Shown here one piece after another: positions 54,587 through 62,512 of a DNA stretch of 64,000 nt. Both the position numbers and the translations under genes were made by a program. The notes beneath the pieces were generated by a model. The model was not told where the DNA came from and ran no database searches. It saw nothing but the letters and a program-made list of their open reading frames with translations. Each line of letters opens with the position of its first letter. Position 1 is the first letter of the stretch. The DNA is from a bacterium (lineage in GTDB: Bacteria > Babelota > Babeliae > Babelales > Vermiphilaceae). Location: NCBI GenBank assembly GCA_016699125.1, contig CP064961.1:124001-188000 (forward strand), in the 5' to 3' direction.

Positions 54587-55195
54587 ATGAATTTTGGTAA
54601 ATGTTTTTTTCTGTTTATTTTTTGTATCAGTTATGTTGAGTTTGGTAGAGCTGAGGCTCCCAAAGTTGAGTCTGTTAAGCAAGATCGATATGCGAGAGCG
54701 CAAAGACAAGGTAATAGAAATGTTTATTATGGGCGTTTGATTCTACTTGATGAGCCCGTGCGTGCGATTTTTGAAAAAAAATCGATAGATTTGGCAAATG
54801 TGCAGCATTATCCTTTTCCAAAAGGTGATTGTGTAGTCTATACCGATCAAATGAAAAACGCCTTAGAAGCAAGTGGGCAAGTCAAACTACGTGAGGTTAG
54901 AGAATTTTGGAATAGTCGTAAATTGCATCGTGCAGACATCCATGTTTTTACACAGGAGGACACCAGGGAACAATCAACAATAAGTGGCAACAGTAGTATA
55001 TCAAGAAATGGGCTAACGGGTATGACAAAACCAACTTCTAGGCAGCACAAGACTTCATCTGGCGGTCTATGGAGTTTATTTTTACCATTCTTTCAATTGT
55101 TTGGCTGGTCAAAAGCTTCGAACAAAAGTGTCCACCACTGGGAATGCCAGGACTGTCACCAACATTACCAAACTAAAAAAACTAAACGAAGTTAG
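54587..55195 (+). CDS. exported protein, unknown family
   Basis: 202 residues with signal peptide (CFFLFIFCISYVEFGRAEA), an N-terminal half with NVYYGRLILLDEPVRAIF, a Ser/Thr-rich linker (about 120-155), a hydrophobic aromatic patch (GLWSLFLPFFQLFGW) and a Cys/His-rich end (HHWECQDCHQHY) that could bind metal. Same plan as its upstream neighbour, 116 bases away; AAGGATG precedes the start. Confidence 0.72.
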   Translation: MNFGKCFFLFIFCISYVEFGRAEAPKVESVKQDRYARAQRQGNRNVYYGRLILLDEPVRAIFEKKSIDLANVQHYPFPKGDCVVYTDQMKNALEASGQVKLREVREFWNSRKLHRADIHVFTQEDTREQSTISGNSSISRNGLTGMTKPTSRQHKTSSGGLWSLFLPFFQLFGWSKASNKSVHHWECQDCHQHYQTKKTKRS

Positions 55196-55241
55196 AAGCA
55201 CTTATTTTTAAAAGTATGTGTTCATATTTATCACATCTCGC

Positions 55242-55592
55242 TTATCGATGATTGCGTCGTTTTTTTGACGTTAGCCACATTATGAACTGGTCTGTCTGGT
55301 GTTGGTCGGCTATTTTGCCTATTTTCTCGTTATTTTTTAATGGCTTACTTCTGTAGTTTAAATAACCGCAAGACCACCAGATAGGGACAAGCGCGTACAA
55401 TGTCTGTTGCTTTACAGGTGATCTGGTCTGAGTGTGAATAAAATGTTTAACATCGGCTACGGTTGTTTTTTCACTATAGATCATCTGTGCAAAATCTTTT
55501 TGAAGTGCGGTGCTCAGATTAATATGTTCATTCTTCATTGAAAAACAGAAATCAGAAAAAAATAAAGTGAAGATAAAAAATAGACACTTCAT
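55242..55592 (-). CDS. small exported protein
   Basis: 116 residues with signal peptide CLFFIFTLFFSDFCFS. The mature part holds YALVPIWWSCGYLNYR and a basic tail. No family recognised. It lies just downstream of the tRNA cluster on the same strand. Confidence 0.65.
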   Translation of the reverse strand: MKCLFFIFTLFFSDFCFSMKNEHINLSTALQKDFAQMIYSEKTTVADVKHFIHTQTRSPVKQQTLYALVPIWWSCGYLNYRSKPLKNNEKIGKIADQHQTDQFIMWLTSKKRRNHR

Positions 55593-55627
55593 ATGTTACG
55601 CTCTTTTTTTTGCCACCGATTATAAGA

Positions 55628-55704
55628 TGGCGGGGCTGACGAGACTCGAACTCGCGGCCTTCCGCGTGACAGGCGGACGCTCTAACCAACTGAGCTACAG
55701 CCCC
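55628..55704 (-). tRNA. tRNA-Asp (anticodon GTC)
   Basis: Acceptor GGGGCTG / CAGCCCC, anticodon stem TCCGC / GCGGA with loop CTGTCAC, T arm GAGTTCGAGTCTC, encoded CCA. Confidence 0.97.
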
Positions 55705-55715
55705 AGAATAATTGT

Positions 55716-55790
55716 TGGCTCCCCGGGCAGGATTCGAACCTGCGACCCAACGATTAACAGTCGTTTGCTCTGCCTCTGAGCTACCGAGGA
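55716..55790 (-). tRNA. tRNA-Asn (anticodon GTT)
   Basis: Acceptor TCCTCGG / CCGGGGA, anticodon stem AACGA / TCGTT with loop CTGTTAA, T arm CAGGTTCGAATCCTG, encoded CCA. Confidence 0.97.
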
Positions 55791-55799
55791 ACGTGTATT

Positions 55800-55874
55800 T
55801 GGTGGGCGGTGTAGGGATCGAACCTACGACCCCCAGTTTGTAAGACTGATGCTCTACCGCTGAGCTAACCGCCC
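55800..55874 (-). tRNA. tRNA-Val (anticodon TAC)
   Basis: Acceptor GGGCGGT / ACCGCCC, anticodon loop CTTACAA, T arm GTAGGTTCGATCCCTAC, encoded CCA. First of the three tRNAs in transcription order. Confidence 0.97.
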
Positions 55875-55952
55875 CTTACAAAAACTACTAATGTCCCAAA
55901 TTTTAAATTAATTTGAGGTGAATGTCAAAAAAAATAAAAAATAAATACATCT

Positions 55953-56744
55953 TTATTTTCTTGAAAGAATAGCACAGTAACGAAGGTTTTTCAAATCCGT
56001 AAACAGTTTAAGAGAATATGATGATCCCTGTTTGTTTTTAACCACCGTTCCGATCGCAAATCCATAGGGAAAAATGGCCCCTTGGCCGCTGGAAATGACA
56101 AGGTCACCATTTTGAATCAGCTCAGGTTGTTCAATATACGAAAGATGAGGTCCTAGCTGGTCATCTACTTCGTATAATGCACCTGTTTGTTCAGTTCCAA
56201 CAAAAACGGCTAGTTTGCAGTTTTGATCGGTAATAAGCGCTGCTTTGCTGTAAAATGGATAGACCTCGGTAATTTTTCCTACTAAACAGCGTTCATGTAC
56301 CACGAGCATGTCGGTTTCAACTTTCATGTTCATGCCGGCATCAATGAGAAAAAACTGTTCATTTTTTAATAAAGAGCGCATCATGATACCTCCAATTGCT
56401 ACCAGGTTGGTGTGGTCGTATAAAGATGCAGAAAGTCTCAGAAGTTCGGTCTGTTTTGTGTAACTGAGAGTTGCTTTCAGTTCTACCAGCTCTTTGACAG
56501 CTTTATCGCGTTCTTGTGTTAAAATAAGTATGCGGTTTTGTAGCTGATTAAAGTCGCTCATGTAAAGTAAGAGTGGTAAAAAGAAGAATGAATAGACCTG
56601 TGATACAAATAGTAATGGATAGATCAAGATAGATGATAGATAGGCAAATACGCTGTTAAAAAAAGGAGCTGTCCGCAAGAAAAAAATGAAACAGAGTAAT
56701 AATAAGCTTGAGCGCAGTAAATTTTTTGGTTGTCCTTGCTGCAT
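55953..56744 (-). CDS. mreC: rod shape-determining protein MreC
   Basis: Inner-membrane protein that couples MreB and MreD to the elongation machinery of the wall. One N-terminal membrane segment (15-55 is strongly hydrophobic), a coiled coil (about 65-100, LILTQERDKAVKELVELKA) and the beta-rich MreC core with ALITDQNCKLAVFVG, GDLVISSGQGAIFPYGFAIG. 263 residues, normal length. mreB and mreD are not adjacent. The presence of mreC fits the peptidoglycan genes here. Confidence 0.9.
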   Translation of the reverse strand: MQQGQPKNLLRSSLLLLCFIFFLRTAPFFNSVFAYLSSILIYPLLFVSQVYSFFFLPLLLYMSDFNQLQNRILILTQERDKAVKELVELKATLSYTKQTELLRLSASLYDHTNLVAIGGIMMRSLLKNEQFFLIDAGMNMKVETDMLVVHERCLVGKITEVYPFYSKAALITDQNCKLAVFVGTEQTGALYEVDDQLGPHLSYIEQPELIQNGDLVISSGQGAIFPYGFAIGTVVKNKQGSSYSLKLFTDLKNLRYCAILSRK

Positions 56745-56813
56745 TGCAGAGCTTTCTTTACAACATACCTACTTTCAAAGAGTACATGGTACCTATGAAA
56801 AAACAAATGAAGA

Positions 56814-57662
56814 TCAAAATTGCCAGGAAACTTTCAGCCCTATCTGGTTATCACTGTATTGCGGTTGAATGGTAACTGATTCTTCAAGATGATAATCGAC
56901 TACTTTGTTTGCAGCAAGTCCGTAAGCAGCTCCAAAGCCTACTCCTGCGCAGAGTTGGGAAAGATAATGTCTGTTGTTTACCAAAAAGATAGTTCCGATG
57001 AAACATGACATACAGCTTAGCGGTAGTGCGTATTTGTATCCATGTCGTACTCCGTATAAAACCGCCAGATAGGTTGCGTGAGAAAGATGACCTGACGGAA
57101 AACCTCCGAGAGACCTTTTGTGACGACTGAAATCTTCATGCCATGGCCTGCGGCAGATATCGAGGTCAAGTTTTTTGATGAACTGGTTCATAAAATTTAA
57201 GATGGGTACACCAATGAGCATGATGTGGCTTGTATAGTTTAAATCTTTATTGGTCGAAAATAGCCCTTGTAAAAAAAGAAATGCAATGGTTGGTCCTGTT
57301 GCATGTTGTGCAGCTCTGTGTAACCAAAAAGGAGTTTGATGTATATTTTTGTGATGTGTAGGATCATAAAAATGAGATTGTATTTTATCGTCAAAATAAT
57401 AGGAGGTCAGAACTGCTGGAATAATGGGGGCCGCAACCTTGAGTGTATCCAGATGGAAAAGATTTTTATGTAACAAAAAAATGTTCTGTCCGCAGCTGGT
57501 AATAAATCCTGATATATAGTTTGTTTGAGCTGCGCGCTGTTTTTTTGCTCCGTTAATTCGTCGGGCAACATAATCTTTTGATTTACAAAATTGCAGCTGT
57601 GAAAGGCTTAAGAAGCTCAAAAAAATAAGATAATGGTAGAGATTTTTTTTCTTAGCGCACAT
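56814..57662 (-). CDS. PAP2-like membrane phosphatase, altered motif 3
   Basis: 282 residues with a signal or anchor at the N-terminus. Motif 1 Lys164...Arg172-Pro173 (KKLDLDICRRP), motif 2 FPSGH (188-192) and motif 3 region NNRHYLSQLCAG with His232. In the usual motif the base-orienting Asp follows His by four; here that residue is Gln236. PAP2 enzymes of this kind dephosphorylate lipid carriers such as undecaprenyl diphosphate or modify lipid A. It lies near mreC and murA, so a wall or envelope lipid role is plausible. No clear ribosome site. Confidence 0.8.
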   Translation of the reverse strand: MCAKKKNLYHYLIFLSFLSLSQLQFCKSKDYVARRINGAKKQRAAQTNYISGFITSCGQNIFLLHKNLFHLDTLKVAAPIIPAVLTSYYFDDKIQSHFYDPTHHKNIHQTPFWLHRAAQHATGPTIAFLFLQGLFSTNKDLNYTSHIMLIGVPILNFMNQFIKKLDLDICRRPWHEDFSRHKRSLGGFPSGHLSHATYLAVLYGVRHGYKYALPLSCMSCFIGTIFLVNNRHYLSQLCAGVGFGAAYGLAANKVVDYHLEESVTIQPQYSDNQIGLKVSWQF

Positions 57663-57842
57663 TTTTATGAAATACTAATTTAATATAAACAGTATTATCA
57701 TAAAAAAATAAATATCAATTTTTCAATAAACTGCAAAAATAAGAAAAATAGTATATGCGTGATTCATGCAGTTTAGTAGTCAGTTAGTTGGTGTTCTAAC
57801 TGTATATGATAAATAGGGCGTTTTGATTTTTAGTGCCTGTTT

Positions 57843-59120
57843 TTAAGCTTTTTCGACAAGTGTCATTGAAGCACCAACTGAGTTTAAACTTTGATCGAGC
57901 TTTTCAAATCCCCGTTTCCAATGCGCTACGCCATAGACGTGTGTATTTCCTTCTGCTGCAAGGCCTGCAAGTACCAGTGCGCAGACTGCTCTGATATCCT
58001 CTCCGGCAACGGAAGTTCCGCTAAGTTCGTCAGCGCCATTGATGACAGCTTTGTTATTGTGGCTTACGTTTATTGATGCGCCCATTCGATGTAACTCGCT
58101 TGCATGTTTCATCCGATTTTCAAAGACTGTTTCGTCAATAATACTCGTGCCCTTTGCAATCGTGCATAATGCCATCATTGGCGCTTGCAGGTCAGTAGGA
58201 AACTGTGGATATGGTCCAGTTTTGATTGAAATGGCTTTTGGCCTGCTGGTTGCTTTGATTCGTACGCCAGGCTTTCCGTGAGTATACGTTAGTGCAAACC
58301 CCATCTCTTCTAGTTTTAGCAAAGGGACGTCCAATAGGTCTGGTTTTATATTGGTTACCGTAATATCGCCCTGTGTCATTCCAGCTGCAATGAGTAATGC
58401 TCCCGCCTCAAGTCTATCAGGCATGATCGTATATTCGACGGGTACTAACTGTTTGACACCATTAATTTTTATAGTTGCTGGGGCTTCAATGGCAATATGT
58501 GCACCCATTTTTTGTAAAAGACGTATCAAATCAATTACTTCTGGTTCGATTGCAGCATTAATAATGGTTGTTGTTCCTGTTGCAAGCGTTGCTGCCATGA
58601 GGCAGTTTTCCGTAGCTCCTACACTCGGGTAGGCCAGTACGATTCGTGCTGGGCAAAGTTTGTTTGTTTGAGCCTGAATGTAGGTTGGATAGGTATTGGT
58701 GATTACCCCAAGTTTTTGTAAAGCCGAAATATGTAGGTCAATAGGACGCGCTCCAATGCTGTCGCCTCCTGGAAATCCTAACTGTGCGTAACCAAACCGT
58801 GCCAAAAGGGGTCCAAGCAAAAGAATTGAAGCTCGTGTTGTTTTCATCTGTTCATACGAAAGGGCAGTAGATGTTATGTGCTCCGTATTGATGATTACAG
58901 TTGAGTGAGTTGGATCATGTACGACCTGTGCGCCTACGTTTGTCAAAAGTTTGCAGATTTCTATGATGTCAGCAATTGCAGGTACGTTGCGAAACACAGA
59001 CGTTCCTTTTGCCAATATTGAAGATATGAGCATGACCATGCTTGCATTTTTCGAACCTGACACGGTCACCGTGCCTTCGAGTTTTGGGGAGTGTGTGATT
59101 GAAAAAAATGATCGATTCAT
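57843..59120 (-). CDS. murA: UDP-GlcNAc enolpyruvyltransferase, Cys to Asp
   Basis: First committed step of peptidoglycan synthesis. 425 residues with the EPSP-synthase-type double domain; Lys24-Asn25 (SGSKNAS), GATENCLMAA and GEDIRAVCALVLAGLAAEG are diagnostic. The loop that normally reads GGCAIGARP is GGDSIGARP, so the catalytic Cys (Cys115 of E. coli) is Asp120. The same change in mycobacterial and chlamydial MurA gives intrinsic fosfomycin resistance while keeping activity. No clear ribosome site before ATG 59120. Confidence 0.95.
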   Translation of the reverse strand: MNRSFFSITHSPKLEGTVTVSGSKNASMVMLISSILAKGTSVFRNVPAIADIIEICKLLTNVGAQVVHDPTHSTVIINTEHITSTALSYEQMKTTRASILLLGPLLARFGYAQLGFPGGDSIGARPIDLHISALQKLGVITNTYPTYIQAQTNKLCPARIVLAYPSVGATENCLMAATLATGTTTIINAAIEPEVIDLIRLLQKMGAHIAIEAPATIKINGVKQLVPVEYTIMPDRLEAGALLIAAGMTQGDITVTNIKPDLLDVPLLKLEEMGFALTYTHGKPGVRIKATSRPKAISIKTGPYPQFPTDLQAPMMALCTIAKGTSIIDETVFENRMKHASELHRMGASINVSHNNKAVINGADELSGTSVAGEDIRAVCALVLAGLAAEGNTHVYGVAHWKRGFEKLDQSLNSVGASMTLVEKA

Positions 59121-59174
59121 GCGCTGTTTACAGATAAATGATGAACTGGTGTCAGTATATAAGAAAAGGGTATA

Positions 59175-59201
59175 AAAAAAAGGGGGATGCCCCCCTTTTT
59201 T
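59175..59201 (-). terminator. intrinsic terminator
   Basis: Stem aaaaaggggg / cccccttttt with a very short loop, A-run and T-run on its two sides. It ends the small exported gene upstream of murA and could work in both directions. Confidence 0.85.
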
Positions 59202-59228
59202 AATTTTTTATGAAAATCAGATTTTCAG

Positions 59229-59597
59229 TTATTCATGATTCAAGATATTGTTTTTTTTTAAAAAAGCTTCAGCTGTATTTTTCATTATGTCCACTTGGTT
59301 GAAGCGATGTTGCAATGCATTTTGATAGATATTTTTGACTTCAGACCGTTGCTCAGGGTTCAAAGTAGCCATAGCAGATCCTGTTGCTCCCATGAAGCCA
59401 AATCCAAATGCACGAGTTGGCTTTTTGAATGACCATTGTGCAAGTCTAAATGGTAAAAAGAACATATTGCATGATAATTTCATTAATCCTGATCCAAATT
59501 TTCCTCCGGTATAGCTCAAGGCATTAACAAGAGGATTAGCCTGTGTGCCGATAGTTATAAGGTTGAGTAGTAGTGATAGCTTTATAAAATTCTTCAT
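59229..59597 (-). CDS. small exported protein
   Basis: 122 residues from ATG 59597 (GGAG seven bases ahead), signal peptide IKLSLLLNLITIGTQA cut before NP. Contains hydrophobic FFLPFRLAQWSFKKPTRAFG and Gly-rich GFGFMGATGSAMA. Unknown family. Own promoter and terminator, so monocistronic. Confidence 0.72.
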   Translation of the reverse strand: MKNFIKLSLLLNLITIGTQANPLVNALSYTGGKFGSGLMKLSCNMFFLPFRLAQWSFKKPTRAFGFGFMGATGSAMATLNPEQRSEVKNIYQNALQHRFNQVDIMKNTAEAFLKKNNILNHE

Positions 59598-59647
59598 GAT
59601 AATCTCCATTTTTATAGTATTTACTTCTATAACCTCATCTATTTACA

Positions 59648-59675
59648 ATCATATCATTAATTTTATATTTGTCAA
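59648..59675 (-). promoter_or_regulatory. promoter, minus strand
   Basis: TTGACA (59670-59675), 16-base spacer, TATGAT (59648-59653), about 50 bases before the start at 59597. Confidence 0.7.
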
Positions 59676-59835
59676 TTAAATATTGAAAAATGGCTATCCT
59701 GCGCCTTATGAGCCTTGAAGCAGGTGAAAAGGAGTACTTTAGGCCTTTGATAAGTATGAAAACTCTATTTTCTTGATTTAAAAAGGTTCATTGAGATAGT
59801 TTGCACAAGGTATATCGAGTGAAAAGTAGGTTAAG

Positions 59836-61545
59836 ATGAGCAATAAAAATGGTGTGCGATCTGGATTATCTGTTTTGATGCTAGTTTCGTGTGTTCAAAT
59901 GATCCGGACAGGCGAAAGTAATACGCAACCGGTCTTGATAACAGATTCAAAATTTTTAAAGAAGGCCGTGAATATAAAACAGTGCAGGCCAAATGATAAC
60001 AATGGTTTTGATATACTGACAGAAAAGAGTGGCCTGTTTTTATTTACAGATTCTGAAATAATTGGTGATTCTCGGGTTTTTAGTAAAGCGCAAAAGCCTG
60101 AGTTTGCCATCAAGCATCGTCCCATTTTGTTTGTAAAAAATTTAGATAGAACTTTGGTTACTGTCAATAGTGATAATCAATTAATAATGGGCAATGAGAT
60201 TACAGCGTCCATTTGTAATTCAAAACCGTACAGGTTGGAACTTTTGCACTCGCGTGATAAGCAAACTGTTTTTGTTGTTGCGAGTAGTTGGCCTACTATT
60301 CATTTTGTTTTTCAAAAAGCCTTTTGTGATCACGAGCTTTTTATTGAAGAGATGTCTTTGGGAAATAGATTGCGTAATGCATTATCAGATTCTAAAACAA
60401 GACAATGTGAAAAACTAAGTGACTCTCGTAGTAAAATAGAAGATGCATATCTTTTATCAGTTGGGCAAGAAGAGGGAGATTCATACATTATTTATGCACA
60501 GGTGAATAAAGGTAATACAGATGCAAAAAATGAAAGTTCTATTGTGCCCTACAGAAAGTTCAAAACTGACTATTGTACGTTTACAGTAAAAAAAATGATA
60601 GTTAATGACATTTTTAACCTCTTGTCTTCTGAGCTATTAAAACAAACAGCAACTGAAGAGCTGTGTACGATTGAAGATGTCCCCGTTGATGGTACAGATG
60701 TTCCCTTTATAATTGATTATAGAAATAAGGCAGAATGGGCGGTTGTGTGCAAAAAAAAGGATGGTTATCATGTCAAAGCGAAAGCCTGTTCTGAAAGAAA
60801 AATACGTTTTATTGATTCAGAGAGGCAGCACGTCAAGGATGCTTTGATTGCAATCCAAGTGCAACAACAACAGGTTAAGTTTTATTGCAAAAATATGGAG
60901 AGTGAAGCTTATGTAGATTTTAGTGATCATTTGCAAGATGTGCTAGGTAAGCAGATTGTTTTACAAAAGTATGCTGACAACAATCTATTGATAGGATCGT
61001 GGGGAGATCAAGAAAGATTACATCTATTATTTAAGCCGGATTCAGGTTTTTTCTATGAATTTTTTCGGGGTGTCAAACAGATATCGATTACATCAATTTC
61101 AAGAGCTCAGGATCAAGCAGACTTAACCCAAAAAATTAAAAGCGAAGCAGAAGTTCAAAATAATGAAAACATTCAGTGGAAAATGAAGCTAGCAGAGGAA
61201 AATCGAAAAGAACAAGAAGGACGAGCGCTAATCGAATTGCAAAGACAGCAAAAAGAAGCATTAGCCCAAAAAAATCGGAAAGCAAAGGAAGAGCGCATAA
61301 CGATTGGAGTGGGCTTTGGTGAGCAAGTGGTTGAGAATGATGACCATTTCTTTGATCATGCTGCTGTGAAAGAATTGGAAGAATTTAAAACAAGGAATAA
61401 TTTGACAGAGGAAGCTTATCTGCTATTAAAAAAAATGTTAAAAGAACAAAAAGTTGCTTCAGGGTCAGGCTTTTACGCTATGTCTCCTGAGGATCAGTTG
61501 GAATGGTTCAATGAACAAAAAAAGCAAGCACAAAAAAACAGATAA
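59836..61545 (+). CDS. exported protein with coiled-coil C-terminus
   Basis: 569 residues. Signal-like N-terminus (GLSVLMLVSCVQMIRTGES), a large mixed domain with beta-like stretches (LFLFTDSEIIGDSR, VFVVASSWPTIHFVF, LLIGSWGDQERLHLLF) and a charged coiled coil (about 430-490, WKMKLAEENRKEQEGRALIE). The plan is like the protein at 31511. AGGTTAAG precedes the ATG. No family recognised. Confidence 0.75.
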   Translation: MSNKNGVRSGLSVLMLVSCVQMIRTGESNTQPVLITDSKFLKKAVNIKQCRPNDNNGFDILTEKSGLFLFTDSEIIGDSRVFSKAQKPEFAIKHRPILFVKNLDRTLVTVNSDNQLIMGNEITASICNSKPYRLELLHSRDKQTVFVVASSWPTIHFVFQKAFCDHELFIEEMSLGNRLRNALSDSKTRQCEKLSDSRSKIEDAYLLSVGQEEGDSYIIYAQVNKGNTDAKNESSIVPYRKFKTDYCTFTVKKMIVNDIFNLLSSELLKQTATEELCTIEDVPVDGTDVPFIIDYRNKAEWAVVCKKKDGYHVKAKACSERKIRFIDSERQHVKDALIAIQVQQQQVKFYCKNMESEAYVDFSDHLQDVLGKQIVLQKYADNNLLIGSWGDQERLHLLFKPDSGFFYEFFRGVKQISITSISRAQDQADLTQKIKSEAEVQNNENIQWKMKLAEENRKEQEGRALIELQRQQKEALAQKNRKAKEERITIGVGFGEQVVENDDHFFDHAAVKELEEFKTRNNLTEEAYLLLKKMLKEQKVASGSGFYAMSPEDQLEWFNEQKKQAQKNR

Positions 61546-61573
61546 AAAACTGCAAACAGTATCTATACTGGGT

Positions 61574-62482
61574 TTAAAAAAGATTTTTAGAAAGATATGC
61601 TCTGCCAGAATCACCAAAAATCATAACTGCAAGTGAGTCTTTTGGTAGGTTTTGGCAATAGTGCAACGCACCGTATGCTACTGCTCCGCTGCTCATGCCC
61701 GCTAAAATGCCATACTTTTTTGGCAACAGTTTGAGCATTACCAAGGCATCCTCGTCTGCAACAGGAATAATCTCGTCAACGATCGAATAATCCATGACTG
61801 GCGAAACAAAATCTATTCCCATTCCTTCAATTTTATATGGTTTTGGGTTGCCTTTGCTTGAATAAAATGAGGTCTGTGCGTCCAGTGCAATTACTTTAAT
61901 CGCAGGATTCTGTTCTTTCAGATAGCGGCCTGCGCCACTGACGGTGCCTCCGGTGCCTGCTGCTGCAAAAAAATGGGTTATTCTGCCGTTGGTTTGACGC
62001 CATAGTTCTGGTCCCAATAATGCATAATGTGCTTTGGCATTGACGATATTGAAATATTGATCAGGCATAAACGATCCGGGTGTTTCCGCCGCGATGCGAC
62101 GAGCGACCGAGTGATATCCCTGCGGATCATCAATAAAAGAGGTTGCGGGGCAGACCACTACCTTGGCTCCGTATGCTTTGATCGTTTCTAATTTTTCAGT
62201 GCTGATCTTTTCTGAAACGGTAATAATGACTGGATAGCCTTTGATAGCACCGATCATGGCAACGGCGACTCCATGATTACCTGAAGATGCATCAACTATC
62301 GTTCCGCCCGGCTTTAAAAGTCCTTTTTTTTCCGCGTACTCGATCATGTACAGTGCTGAACGGTCTTTGACGCTACCGCCAGGGTTGCAATATTCGAGTT
62401 TTGCGTAGATATCAATAGTGTTTTCTGTCGATAATCGTACCAATGGTGTATTGCCAATGGCATCCAGAAGTGAATTCAGCAT
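61574..62482 (-). CDS. PLP-dependent cysteine synthase / CBS-family enzyme
   Basis: 302 residues, fold-type II PLP enzyme. PLP lysine Lys39 in NPGGSVKDRSA, phosphate loop AAGTGGTVSGAG, and FMPDQYFNIVNAKAHYALLGPE as in cysteine synthase and cystathionine beta-synthase. The substrate loop, TSGNTG in CysK, reads SSGNHG (66-71), as in serine racemase and threonine deaminase. It may make cysteine from O-acetylserine or another beta-substituted serine; the exact substrate is open. ATG 62482 is favoured by AGGAG spacing. Confidence 0.85.
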   Translation of the reverse strand: MLNSLLDAIGNTPLVRLSTENTIDIYAKLEYCNPGGSVKDRSALYMIEYAEKKGLLKPGGTIVDASSGNHGVAVAMIGAIKGYPVIITVSEKISTEKLETIKAYGAKVVVCPATSFIDDPQGYHSVARRIAAETPGSFMPDQYFNIVNAKAHYALLGPELWRQTNGRITHFFAAAGTGGTVSGAGRYLKEQNPAIKVIALDAQTSFYSSKGNPKPYKIEGMGIDFVSPVMDYSIVDEIIPVADEDALVMLKLLPKKYGILAGMSSGAVAYGALHYCQNLPKDSLAVMIFGDSGRAYLSKNLF

Positions 62483-62512
62483 CATTGCTCCTTTTTTTCG
62501 ATGATGAGAAGG

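Noticed and set aside
55510..55779. An 89-codon plus-strand frame across the tRNA genes.
   Set aside because: It reads antisense through tRNA-Asp and tRNA-Asn; the peptide only reflects conserved tRNA sequence.
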